This document shows, piece by piece, positions 1 through 10,559 of a stretch of DNA of 64,000 nt. The notes beneath the pieces are model-generated. The model saw nothing but the letters and a program-made list of their open reading frames with translations. It was not told the origin of the DNA and ran no database searches. The translations under genes were made by a program, and so were the position numbers. The stretch covers positions 1-64,000 of the forward strand of contig JALLLT010000004.1 in NCBI GenBank assembly GCA_025266875.1, given 5' to 3'. Every line of letters starts with the position of its first letter. Positions within the stretch are counted from its first letter, which is position 1. The stretch comes from Fennellomyces sp. T-0311. Taxonomy: Eukaryota > Mucoromycota > Mucoromycetes > Mucorales > Lichtheimiaceae.

Positions 1-2
1 TG

Positions 3-440
3 CTGAATAATTTATTTTATATTAGTGAGCAAGCTAATCAGATCGTAGACGGCGATTTGGACAGACGCGCTTCTATGTTGCCTACGACATCTTCGCCCAC
101 ATTTGCTCCACTTGCTCCCTCAGACGAGTAATTTTTGGCCTATTTTAATAAGATGACTTTGACTCACCAATGCTTGGCGAAAAGATACGAGCCCTACGAT
201 TTTGATTCAAAATCACCGCTGTGGCCGCAATTCGTGAATGGTGTTTTTCGTGATATGGTTTTTACGAATGCTTTCCCTTCTGTTGAAGATGCGGGCGTCC
301 TGTGCCATAGTCTCATGCAGACTATCTAGGGTGATTCCTTTGATGAACGGCGGTCGGTTGCTCCACGTTTGGTCAATGATGCAAGTGGTAGTTGAAATGG
401 GATATATATTTAGATACTAACATGCCACGTATAATATAGT
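3..440 (+). pseudogene. Degenerate coding stretch, unknown family
   Basis: One reading frame runs from the window edge with protein-like composition but meets a TAA at 129-131 and a TAG at 327-329. Between and after the stops the frame stays open and reads plausibly. A branch-point-like TACTAAC near 415 and an AG at 438-439 suggest an intron before the next exon, but no upstream donor gives a matching phase. This is either the decayed 5' part of the gene that follows or a separate broken fragment entering from outside the window. The family is not recognised. Confidence 0.25.
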
Positions 441-451
441 ACATATCTGTA

Positions 452-1183
452 ATGGGTGAGCATCGAACCCAACTTCACAACAGTGTTCGATATTGGTTGC
501 TAGGTTTCGGATTTGCTGGCCATGATGCACCGGTGGATATTGCTACAAGGCGCACAGCTTTGATTAACTATCTTCTTGTGGACATGCGGTAAGTTACTAC
601 CCGAATTATATACCTTGTTATAAACACGTTTTGTAGGTTTGCACGTCTAAGATATGGTACAGCAACTACATTCTTATATTCAGAAGCAATTTCAGATTGT
701 ATTCGCAGTGTGCTATTGACTAGTCGCCGCACTTCACGCCTGAGCCCACTCCCGGAAACTATACCTCGTCAGTGCATAACGTTGATTGCGCTGATGGTAT
801 TATTTTTCTGAATTCGCTATATAACATACACTAATGATATCAAATAGATCTATTACCGTATGATTGTGTGTGTTCAAAGAAATATCAACCAGCTGACACC
901 AGAAGATATTCAACTGCATCGTACGGGTGACGAAGACATGGAAACCGATCAAGATGGTATCTGTTTGGACAACCGCGATCAGTTTGGTTTCGATTCGTCT
1001 TGGGAGGATTCCTATAATGATTTTCTGGATTCGAACGGAACGGTGGGTGCCCTGATTAACTGGGAAAGCGTAGAAACATCGATAACTGACGACGTTGGTT
1101 CTACTTTGAGGAGTGGTAACCGAAGCGGGGTTAATCAATTGTTTCGTCGTTTTGTTGCAGCAGAATTGGAGCATCAGCAGTAA
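452..1183 (+). CDS. Unknown protein, 210 aa, three exons
   Basis: The exon model is 452-588, 637-796 and 848-1183. Both introns have GT-AG ends (GTAAGT...TTGTAG and GTATTA...AAATAG) and phases agree, giving 210 residues. The first two thirds are hydrophobic and arginine-rich with several possible helices. The C-terminal third is acidic, with many Asp, Asn and Ser. The start is the first ATG of the frame after the degenerate stretch upstream, so the true N-terminus may lie further 5' if that stretch is part of the gene. I do not recognise the family. It sits alone, about 1.2 kb from the HET pseudogene, and could itself be a remnant of a dispersed gene family. Confidence 0.5.
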
Positions 1184-2406
1184 ATTGTGAATTTAGCCAA
1201 TGTTCTCGAATAAATGTATCAATCAACCATTCTATCATAAAATGAATGGCGCGTCATCAATATGTATTACTCTTGAATGTTGTTTAACGCGGCTAAAGGC
1301 AAATGAATCTAAATGAAGACTCCAAAAGATTTGGTGCCTTTACGCAATGCTCACATATTTACAGTATTTACCCAATATTTACTGCCTTGACTCTAGGCCA
1401 AATATATTGTCTGACCTTCTAAAGTCTTCTAAGTTTGGGGGGGTCGCTTGACGGCCTTGACAGCATTTAAAGGCTGTACAGATCTGGCAAGGCCTTTCAA
1501 GGCTTGAATATTTTTTCCGATGATAAAGGTTATCTTTATGGCTGGCAATGGTGGACGATCTTTTGAGTCATAGTTTGAAATGTTATGCATGCGGATCATC
1601 GATATCCAAAAAGTACGCGGCTCAATCACTACGTAGGCAGCAGCGTAATGTAATGAATGCATTTAGTATAGACACGCAGACACTCATTCACCAATAAAAG
1701 CACCGCTTTTTCGATTCCGGGCTGTAGTACAGTTCGATTTTAGATTAGTTACACTGAAAATGTTCGACCTCATTGAAAGTACCATCGATAAGTTATAATC
1801 AACTACATGTATTATCAAGACGCACGCATTGCACATATCAAGCATTCTCAATACTGCTTACGTGACACTCATGCAAACATTATCCAAAGTATGTCCAAAG
1901 AAATGGGCCAACGTTATTAGGTTTAGTTACTTGGCCAAACTTTACTTTCTTAGCTTAAAATTAAACCACTCCTCTCTTTTCCTAAGAGCGATTCTTTTTT
2001 AGCTTTGTATACTATGGATGAACAAGTATTGATAGTTAGCTTCTTACCCTCACCAGAGCTGAATTATATATACTAGGGTATTAGTAGCGAGATATCTATG
2101 AAAATGATCGTTTCAAACAAGTGGCACCAACATTAGCAGTTTTCCAGATAAAGGAGTGATCCAAGCCTTGGGCTTAGGATCGTTGTGTCACAGTTAGGAT
2201 CTTTGTGCTCGTATCTTGTGGATATAATATTTTCTTTTGTGCTTTTGCCTTTTTTTTTTACCTTCTTCTTATTTTATGCACTATTTTATACAAGAACTCT
2301 GAAAAGCTGTGTCGAGGTAAAAAAAAATTGATTAGTATATCTCTATGGAGACACATATAGATGTATCTATGGTTAAAAGAAACTAACAAATTAAGTAGCA
2401 TTCAGA
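1184..2406. other. Intergenic, no gene seen
   Basis: AT-rich sequence with short frames only. It includes a G-rich run near 1437 and poly-T and poly-A tracts at 2250-2325. It would contain the promoter of the HET copy that follows. No convincing coding or RNA signal was seen. Confidence 0.5.
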
Positions 2407-4201
2407 ATGTATATCACGTATGATAGACGACAGTGGCAGATACACGACGTAGGAGGAGTCATTCTACAGAAGCAGCTCTCCATCCTTGATTTCCCGGATT
2501 CAGAAGGTAATATAATCAGATAGATGATGGGAGCAATGATGTTTACTTACAAAGCTATTTAATTCGATGACAGTGCCCGAATTTAAACCCACCTGGCTTG
2601 TTTGTGTATCGAATATGCAAAGGGTACCAGGTTCAACGGTGAACGAGCATTATTGCGCCTTATCGTATTCGTGGAATCAGTCTGGAGAAGTCATCGATAA
2701 AGGAAACGACACGTATGAACGAGTTGATAACGGCAATCATCAAATCATTACATATCAACAATCGAAAAGTGATTTGGACAGCTATCTAGTAGTTAATCCA
2801 GAAACAGCACGCATTCAATGTGTTACATTTGAGGAACTCATTTAGCAAGTATGCGTTGATTTCGGCGTTCGTTACATTTGGTACGACCAGATATGTATCG
2901 ACCAAGACGATCACGCGGCCAAAGTACACGAAATACAACAAATGCACCTTATTTACAAGCATGCTTATTCCGCGTTGGCTTTCGTACCCGAACTAAAATA
3001 CACTGGCAACAAAAGCAAAGACGGCTACGCTGTTGCGAACATTGATGTGATACCAAGTAGTCAATGGAGCAAACGGATGTGGACCTCGGAAGAGATGTAC
3101 ATGTCCAAAAAGCTTCTTTTTATCGGCCGCAACGTACACTTTTGGTCAGACAAGATCAGCCTAACTTTCGAAAAGAACTGGGCTAATCAATTTATGAAAA
3201 ACATAAGAGATAAAAAGTGGAATGCATGTACAGTATTACGACATGCTCGTTCCCGCACAAGTAGCAAAGCACATGACAGGATCTTTGCGCTTCTCAACAT
3301 ATTCCCTGAACTCAAGGACAATATCACCATCAGTTATTATCATCCTTTGCCCGACTTGATGACTCAATTCTACCGTCTCCTAGCAGCAAACGACATTACC
3401 ATTCTGTTTTTTGGGGCGCCTGCTATCGCTGACGACGAGACACAGGCCAAACGACAAGAAAACGAAGCCGAGTTCCTACCATCGTGGACCGGTGTAAGCG
3501 GCATTCACATAATTCAGCAAGCATATACTGTCATGAACAGTACCATGGAGCCAAGACAATACCGAATCGTTGGAAGTTTTATTCATCTGGCATCTGCTTT
3601 AATACCTGTGCACATAGAAGCAGCTGCTTCAATTACAAGAAGCGCCATATGCTGCGGCGACTCTGATTCCGAATCCTTTACCAAAGATGTGCTACCTCGC
3701 CATTTATTGGGTTCAGACACCACCTTTCCCGGTCTAAAATATAATGGTGAAGCTCTGACCTTTGTGACCACAACCAGCGAATTGCAGATGGTGTATAACA
3801 GCTACATTCAAGGGTTTGGTTTAAAGGCTACACATTTCTTGCCGATCTGCAGATCATTTAATGATGCTATCAACACATTGTCGGAACCACGGTGTGTTAG
3901 TGGGTTCCTATCGCTGACAGAAGAATGCTCGGAATGCTTTATCCTACCTGAAATATCGACAATTCTCTCGTACCAAAAAATTTACTTTGGGATACTTACT
4001 CCTATCGAAATTAGGGTTGATGACAATGGCCGATTTCGCAAAGCTGTCGTTCCTGGTGATGGCAAACTTAGACGTTATAGTTTTATTTGCTACCCGGTTG
4101 TCACCAAGTACAAAGCCCATTACAAATCGGTTGGAGTTTGCCTTCTTCAGCACAAATTGCTAGCTGACAGTAGTGTCAAACAACATTTTACTATCGCTTA
4201 A
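2407..4201 (+). pseudogene. HET-domain protein gene, interrupted by one TAG
   Basis: The model is exon 1 2407-2506, an intron ending at 2573, and exon 2 2574-4201. The frame is open for about 575 codons except for TAG at 2843-2845. The translation has hallmarks of the heterokaryon-incompatibility (HET) domain: an ALSYSWN block, then IWYDQICIDQ and an IYKHAY block, then SQWSKRMWT. HET proteins are intracellular factors linked in ascomycetes to non-self recognition and regulated cell death; their role in Mucoromycota is unknown. The intact paralogue at 29.6-31.4 kb aligns through the stop, with Gln (CAG) where this copy has TAG, consistent with a single C-to-T change. Exon 1 and its phase-1 intron are in the same place in both copies. 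TAG terminates other genes here, so recoding is unlikely. It could still yield a short N-terminal product. Confidence 0.85.
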
Positions 4202-4672
4202 TAAACTATCAACATCGGTTCTATCTTTGACACCCCAATTATCATCATTTACTACGTAGCTTTGAAAAGGGGACGTAGTAGGCGTCAATATACACGGAGA
4301 CAATAAACTCTCGTTAAAGCCTGTATATTCGACAGTGAGGCAATCATCAGCGCTGCTCGCTGAATGCTGTCAAGATCATTGATATTAAGAAACGTAGCAA
4401 GCCAACTAATAAATTGATCCAACAGGCACGGTGAAACTAGGATCGCTTTCATTAAAAGTCTTCCATCGCTTTATATAGTACGCTTTTGTTGCCAGGAAGA
4501 GTGACCCAAGAAATCCCATGCTTTACACCGCATTAAGCAAACCACATCATCGACGGACACTTTTATGCGGCTCGGCATACATGCCTATGGTAACACAACA
4601 TGAATTTTAGGCAATCAACAGAACAGTCGATATGGAATATTCGATTGCAATAAGTTATAAACAGTAGCACAT
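4202..4672. other. Intergenic, convergent 3' ends
   Basis: This lies between the 3' ends of the plus-strand HET copy and the minus-strand small membrane protein. No coding frame of interest was seen. It presumably holds both polyadenylation regions. Confidence 0.5.
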
Positions 4673-5073
4673 TTAAATTCGTCCCGTAGCGAACATTACA
4701 GTAGTATAGATCAACGAGGCCATTATGAAAACGACGGACATGAGCAAATTTGCGTTACCCCAAAAGGCTTCATAAGGTTGCCAACTTCCCGAACAGCAGC
4801 AAGCGCCGACGAGCCAGAAGAATGGACAGAGGAAACCAAAGATAAAGAACAAGGCTGCGATCGGAAACTGTCGCTCGGACGATGGTGATACAATCACTGG
4901 TGTTGGGTGTTCAATCAGTATGGCTCTGTATTGCGGTTGCGGTGTCCCGCTTTGTGAAGGCTCTGTTTTCAAGTCAGAATGATTGTTCACCATGTTCGAA
5001 TGAAACAAAATGTACCGGGATTGGGCGAGTAAGGCGGCGGTGCTTGCTCATTGGAGCTTTGATTCTTGTTCAT
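4673..5073 (-). CDS. Small PPPY-motif membrane protein, 115 aa
   Basis: Two exons, 5073-5016 and 4962-4673, are joined by a phase-1 intron (GTACAT...AAACAG). The N-terminal 50 residues are hydrophilic and rich in Pro, Ser and Gln, with a PPPY motif near residue 12, the type bound by WW domains of Nedd4/Rsp5 ubiquitin ligases. The C-terminal half holds two hydrophobic segments, the first FFIFGFLCPFFWLVG followed by Cys-Cys-Cys and the second VVFIMASLIYTTVMFA. The layout suggests a small tail-anchored or hairpin membrane protein that could act as a ubiquitin-ligase adaptor, which is inference. I do not recognise the family; it is not Pmp3 and lacks the LITAF zinc motif. A start at 5008 would lose the PPPY segment. 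Confidence 0.7.
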
Positions 5074-5256
5074 GGCGAAGCTCTCGGGTCAGCTATGCAC
5101 CTTGAGAAATAGGGAATATATATTTACGCAAAAACCCATGACGCAAACCCATGATGTGTGGTGCGTGTGTCCGTATGTTCTTTTTTTTTAATGAGACAGC
5201 AACGGATAGAGTAAACGAGAAAAAAGAGAAGAAGAAAAAGAAAAGAGAAGAGGGCT

Positions 5257-7559
5257 TTACATGAACTCATCAGTATCGGAAATGGGGGTATAAGCCAGGT
5301 TTTTCTGTTGCAAATATTCATGCAAGACGCACTTTGCGACAATGGCAGCATGATGCAACTTGGCAAAAGGCGTAAACGGATACCTGGGCTCGATGGTAAC
5401 CCCGGCCTCGCCCCCAATGACGATGCCTGGGCCATATTCACCTTTGTCTACGGCGGAGCGATACGTTTCCGGGAACTGCTCCTTGAACTGCTCTTGATTC
5501 AAGTATCTGTCGGCATCTTTGAACAACCTGGTGGCCTCCTCATAATCGGCGTACGCACTTTTCGTTGCCTTGATAGCCGCATACACGACCGAGGCATCGA
5601 TGGGAGGCGCATCTTGCGGTTTTTCAGCCACGAGCGCTTCGAGTTGCTTTCTGGCGGGCATTTGGCGTCGAGCAAACTGATAGTATCGCACCATGCCCAT
5701 GATGCGCGAGCACAATGCGTACAGTTGCGTCTGGCGACTCGATTGAAGCTGTCGAATGACGAAATTGAAGAACGGGTATAAAGATTCCCAGTGCCAAAAC
5801 TCCACCTTGCCATGCTTGTCTTGGTAATAGAACGCCAAGACATAGTTCAAGATGCCCTGAATGTGGTCAATCAGTCCAATCACATCGTCCTTTTTTGCTT
5901 TTAGTGGCACATCACCACGATGCTTGTAGGTTGTTGCCAGTTTTCGAAACCTGTGCTTTTGTGGTTAGCCTGTGCAAAAGCAGCACGATGGGTGTGTGGC
6001 AACATACATTAATGAGTACATTTTGCATTGCTGTTCAGTTTCCGAGTCGGTGGATGTGGCGTTTTTGTATACTGGCGCTGGTGGCGCGGGTGGAGGCGGC
6101 GGCGGTGGAGGTTGTTGCTTTGGTTGCTCAGGTCTTTTGATGGTCGTGGTGGCAGTGGCGGTGGCGGTGGAAGAGGATGATGAAAGAGGAGGAGGAGGAG
6201 GATTGGATGGACGACGTTCTGGAGATCGTCGAGTGGAAGAACGAGAACGAGGACGAGGGGATCTCGAGGCAGGAGAACGTGAACGAGCACGTTTACTTCT
6301 AGATGATTTGGATGGTGGTGACCTTGACCTTGACCTCCGACGTGTTGATGATTGTCTGCTATCTCGTCGATGTCGTTTCTCTGACACACGATCCTCCGAC
6401 CTTCGCCGTTCATCATGCAACCTTCCACGTCTTCGATCATCCTCATCACTCCTTCTCGAACTTCGCTTACTATCTTTACTCGGGGCCCTTCGCTCCGCAG
6501 GTTTGGGTGGCGGAGGTGGCGGTGGTGCTGGAGGAAGTGGCTCCCGTGGTGACGGAGATGGGCTGATTGTTTCGCCTTCTTCGAGTTCTCGATCCACATT
6601 GTTTGTGCTCGGTTGCTCGGTTGTTTCGGGTTTACGCTTGGGAATGCGTATTCCTTTCAAAAACTCTTGGTTGGTTGGCTTCTTTTGAGGTGGTGATTCT
6701 TTGGGTGCTGCCGGCCGCTTTTCCGCAACCTCAGCATTGATTTTGGGTTCATTATGCTTGCCATTGCTCGCAGCCTTTGGCTTTGGCTTGCTTTCCACCT
6801 TTTTAATGTTGGCCACAAAGTTAGCTTCGGCCTGCACCTTTGCTTTTGGTTTGGTGGCTGTCTTTTTCTAAATCATCCAAGCTGAGCCCCACTTGCGCTG
6901 CACATCCAAACAACTTTATTACCTTTCGTTTTTCATCATCCACCGCCGGCGGTACCTTGAGATGCAGGAGCAGCCTTGGGCGTTTCGTGACAATATGATC
7001 GGGTCGTTCATCGTGGGGTGCCGATCTATTCCGGGATGGATGTCAGATCTTTCCGTTCCCCTTCCTCATCCACGAAGAAGCCGGTCTTGTTACCTTTTCA
7101 ATCCTGCAATGGTACGCGTCTCGACGATATCGTTGGCGTCCAAAAGATGCGCTTTGGTCATCAGCAGATCCTACAGAGTATAAGAACAAGCGTATAAACG
7201 GCAAAGCAAGCAAACGGAAAAAAAGAAGTTACACATACGGGAATGCTGATTGGCTTCCGTTGCTTGGTGGGCACCGGCTTGTTGATCGTCTTCTTCACGA
7301 CGGACGGCACCATGCGTGAGTTGCTGACAACACGCGAAGGGGTTGAATTGGACGACGACGAGGACGAATCCGAGCTGTTCTTTGGCGGATGTCGTTTGGC
7401 TGCGGGCCTGGGAGCGCTGGCGGCCTGAATGTCGTTCAAAATATCCTGCACCGGGTCAACTGGGGCTCTTTGCATCGCCTTTGGTTGTTGTTTGACCGGC
7501 GAAGATTCAGGTAATCGTTGTTTCGACTCGCGATATCGACGAAGCTGTTCTTCTGACAT
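5257..7559 (-). CDS. AF4/FMR2-like (super elongation complex scaffold type) protein, 684 aa
   Basis: Five exons with agreeing phases: 7559-7239, 7170-7094, 7025-6923, 6867-6008 and 5950-5257. The N-terminal two thirds are disordered: a poly-Ser stretch near residue 75, Lys/Pro-rich tracts, an Arg-Ser/Arg-Asp-rich block (about residues 290-380) and proline runs. From about residue 450 a helical region carries FRKLATTYKHRGD, a long helix ending LAFYYQDKHG, SLYPFFNFVIRQLQSSRQ and TQLYALCSRIMGMVRYYQF. Their order and spacing match the C-terminal homology domain of metazoan AF4/AFF4, the scaffold joining ELL, EAF and P-TEFb in transcription elongation. Fission yeast has an AFF-like ELL partner, so a fungal homologue is reasonable. 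The assignment rests on pattern, not a database search. The 68-bp third intron reads open for 22 codons and could be mistaken for a frameshift. Confidence 0.72.
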
Positions 7560-7644
7560 ACCTTTTGTTTCCTCTCTATTTATACAGCAATGTTGCCATT
7601 GTTAATTTAAGCATAACAAAGCGCATAATAAGCACTTTTTTTTT

Positions 7645-7989
7645 TTACTTTTCTTTCATAATGGTAGCGACGTCTCGCAACTTGATACCTCGACTCGGTG
7701 GCACGGTAGGTCTACTCTTTGTCTGCGGTATGTAGTTTGGGTCTGGGACGACATGATGGCGTAGTCGCAAGCGTTGACGATTGAGTTTTGCCATGGGAGG
7801 CACGGTAATCCATTTACATCGCAAATGACTGTCGTCGAAATGAAGACCGGGAGCGTGGTTAAGCACCTCGAGGGGCAGTTGGAACGTCCCGAATTGCGCC
7901 CGTCCATTGTATGCATATGGCGTGGTGATATCGAACCCCGTTAACACCTCATCGCAAAGAGTTTTTAACTTTTCTGCATTGGATGGCAT
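7645..7989 (-). CDS. Small conserved-looking protein, 114 aa, unknown
   Basis: A single-exon frame starts at an ATG at 7989 and ends TAA at 7645-7647. The product is basic with many Pro and Arg, including LNRQRLRLRHHVVPDPNY in the middle, and has no membrane segment. It ends only 85 bp before the start of the AF4/FMR2-like gene on the same strand, as if the two were one gene split by an intron (GTAAAA...AAAAG). The phases do not agree (phase 2 into phase 1), so I keep them apart. It could be a missed 5' exon set of that gene with a different junction. The family is not recognised. Confidence 0.45.
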   Translation of the reverse strand: MPSNAEKLKTLCDEVLTGFDITTPYAYNGRAQFGTFQLPLEVLNHAPGLHFDDSHLRCKWITVPPMAKLNRQRLRLRHHVVPDPNYIPQTKSRPTVPPSRGIKLRDVATIMKEK

Positions 7990-8620
7990 TGAGGCGCAAG
8001 GACAACGCACACAAATAAATGTGTAGATGCAGAAAGTGAAAAAAGGGGAAAGTGGAAAATAAAAAAAAAAAAAGAGGTGGGCAAAGGAGAGGCAGAGGCG
8101 ACTTTCCACAAGCGAAAGAGCAAAGCGGCTTCGCTGTTTTAAATGGTGTCCTCTTCCAACTCACTGTTTGTGTGGTGCTACTTTTTACACCACGGGTATA
8201 CTTTTTCAACCATCATCCAATCGGGTCGTTATCAACGAGAGCAAACCCTTCTGTTGCGATACCAACCGTCGAGGCAGATATTAAGTTTTTCCTTGTGATG
8301 CGCCGCTACGCTCTTTCACCGGATTAATAATGGCAAATCAAGCGTATTAGCATTCGTATCACCATGAATGGCATTCGCCACTCGCGGCACATTGACCTAC
8401 CTGTAAACGTATTTGCTGTGGCAAAGGCAGCATGCTTGCTGAAAGTAGAGCGTGCGCTCCATCGGTTGTTTGGCCTTCTTTGCCTTCCAAACACGATTCA
8501 AGTCCCGCATTCGATATACCGCGAGCAGTCAAGCGTTTCGCTCTCTCTTTTCTCTCTCCTTTCAACCTTTTTTTCTTCTCTTTTTAAAAACTCACTCAGC
8601 ACAGTTTACTTGCATCGCCA
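7990..8620. promoter_or_regulatory. Divergent promoter region
   Basis: It separates the minus-strand small gene (start 7989) from the plus-strand CABLES-like gene (start 8621). It holds a pyrimidine-rich tract at 8538-8590 just before the plus-strand start, typical of fungal core promoters and 5' leaders, and an A-rich run near 8058-8072. Overlapping frames here have no family resemblance. Confidence 0.4.
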
Positions 8621-10401
8621 ATGGGCACGACGACGAAAAGTCGTAAATCCAGGCGTAATAATTCGAGACCAGCGGCCTTTTCTTTTCTATCCAACATTTC
8701 CTTGGGCAACGAACAAAACGAATTCAATAACAATGCACTTGTCAGCCCAGCATCGCTCGAATCGCACAATGAAAGCGCCGAACATGAGCAACAGCTTACC
8801 CTTGCCACTGAAGGTAGAGAATCGAAAAACCGACAACTTGAATTACGCTAAAAAAAGTTATACGTATTAGGAGGATCACTCATTTCAAGTGACAGCAACA
8901 TATCAACCGAGTTGGCAGGTTCCGCCCCCGTATCCAGCACTGAAGCCCGCGCTAATGTTCCACCATTGGCTTCCTCGACATCCGTTATGACATCGCTTCT
9001 CAGTGAACAACTTCAATTGCAACAACAACAACAACAGCAGCAGCAGCAACAGCGACGTCGATGGTCACTTGAAAGCGAAGAAAACGTGCAGCACCACAAA
9101 CTGACCAGAGAGGACAGCGAGCGTCCGATCGCCTCTGAAAAAATCAAGAAAAAGTCGCATCACACGGATAAAGAGGTAGCGTGGTTGGTTCGGGTGAAAG
9201 ACGTGAGCGTGGCATTGAGTCCGTGTGTATGTTTTTAGAACAATGGCGGCAGCATCATGTCGGTGGTTCGGTACTACACGGAGAAAATTCGGTTCTCATC
9301 AGGCAAGCGGAAAGCTGAACATTCCGGCAACCGTGGCTATTTGCAACAGCAGCTGGCGAGCCACGACAGCAACAAGCGTCGACCCGTACTATCCTACGCG
9401 CATTTCCTGGTTCCGTCGGATTCATTAGAGTAAGCTCTAATCCATCTATGTCTCTTTTCTACCTTTTGGCGCTAAATTTTGTATCGCAGAGACCAATCGG
9501 AATCTTCTGCAGATGGCTATAGTCCCAGCTTCCTTGATGATGATACGTACAATCGATTCGGCATCCTGTCCAGTTCTCAGGTAAAAATTGAGATCGAGGG
9601 AGGTGGGCGCGCGGGTTGGCATAGATCAAGCTGATGATGATAATGATGATGTAAAAACGCAGGGATCAAACAATGGCATGCGACCCTCTGAAATGAAGCG
9701 CGAGTTGAATGAACAGTTCCGTCATGCGCACCCTGAGATCCCACTCGAGATCACCTTGAGCAAGATCCGATCTATCAAATCGCATTTGGTCGAAATCGGA
9801 AAGGTGGTGGATTTGGAAGTGTCTAGCGTGGCTCATGCATTTGTCTATTTCGAAAAGCTGGTCATCAAGGTATAGCCCGCACCCCCCTGATTTTGCAAGG
9901 CGTATAAGGTTAACATGCAGAGTCTAGAACGTTGTGACGAAAAAGAACAGGAAACTGATCGCAGGTAACAAAAGCAGCATGGATTCATACACACGATAGA
10001 CGGGCTAAATCCATTGGTAGCTTGTTGTTTGTTTCTGGCCACCAAGGTCAATGAAGCCAAGGGTTCCTGGTTTGAACCTTTGTTTGATGTAAGTGAATGA
10101 AGCCTATGCAAGGGAAACTATGCCTAACGTGTACATAGGCGATCGACGACGAGCTGGATGTGGATTCCAAAGAGATCCGGGAACACGAATTCGCCGTGTT
10201 TGCTGATCTCGAATTCAATCTGTACATACGCAACAGCGAATTTATGCCACATTTCGAACGCATCTTCCAAGTCTTGGGTATGTTTCCAACACGCTTCATC
10301 CGCTGTATGCACACTAACATGGCCCCCAACACGCAGAATACAAAAGTATCGAGGATTATCTTGGCAGTTCAGCTTTTTATAAAGTGGACAAACGTACGTA
10401 G
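8621..10401 (+). CDS. CABLES-like cyclin-fold protein, 431 aa
   Basis: Nine exons with exact phase agreement: 8621-8813, 8871-9175, 9239-9429, 9490-9580, 9663-9869, 9928-9964, 10021-10088, 10139-10277 and 10337-10401 (TAG). Residues 1-260 are low complexity, with a Gln run and a Ser/Arg-rich tail. Residues 261-431 carry the atypical cyclin box of CABLES (Cdk5 and Abl enzyme substrate) proteins: LSKIRSIKSHL, SSVAHAFVYFEKLVIK, TKKNRKLIAG joined to ACCLFLATK, then EHEFAVFADLEFNL and MPHFERIFQVLEY. Animal CABLES proteins link cyclin-dependent kinases to regulatory tyrosine kinases; the fungal role is not established. A cyclin-box protein that binds a Cdk is the simplest inference. The gene is convergent with the NIPA transporter, 158 bp apart. 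The short exons 6 and 7 (37 and 68 bp) are easily missed by automated models. Confidence 0.9.
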
Positions 10402-10559
10402 AACAAAACGAAGGAAGATAAAAACAACAATGCAAAAGAAGATTTTTACAAGTGATGTGTGCTGCTATATATTTTTTTTGTGTGATGTGTGTGTGCGTGT
10501 GTGTGCGTATGGGAGTGAGTGCGAGTGAGTGCGTGGGTGTGTGTTTTCTATACAAATCA

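Noticed and set aside
2843..2845. TAG as a recoded sense codon in the HET copy
   Set aside because: TAG ends the CABLES-like and COQ1-like genes in this window, so the standard code applies.
5972..6688. Long plus-strand frame rich in Gly, Arg and Asp
   Set aside because: It is the antisense shadow of the proline/Arg-Ser-rich exon of the AF4/FMR2-like gene.
7026..7093. Apparent frameshift in the AF4/FMR2-like gene (segment reading NKTGFFVDEEGERK)
   Set aside because: A 68-bp GT-AG intron with matching phases removes it and restores the frame, so no indel is needed.
8364..8870. 168-codon plus-strand frame overlapping the CABLES start
   Set aside because: It crosses the pyrimidine-rich leader and overlaps exon 1 in another frame, with no family resemblance.
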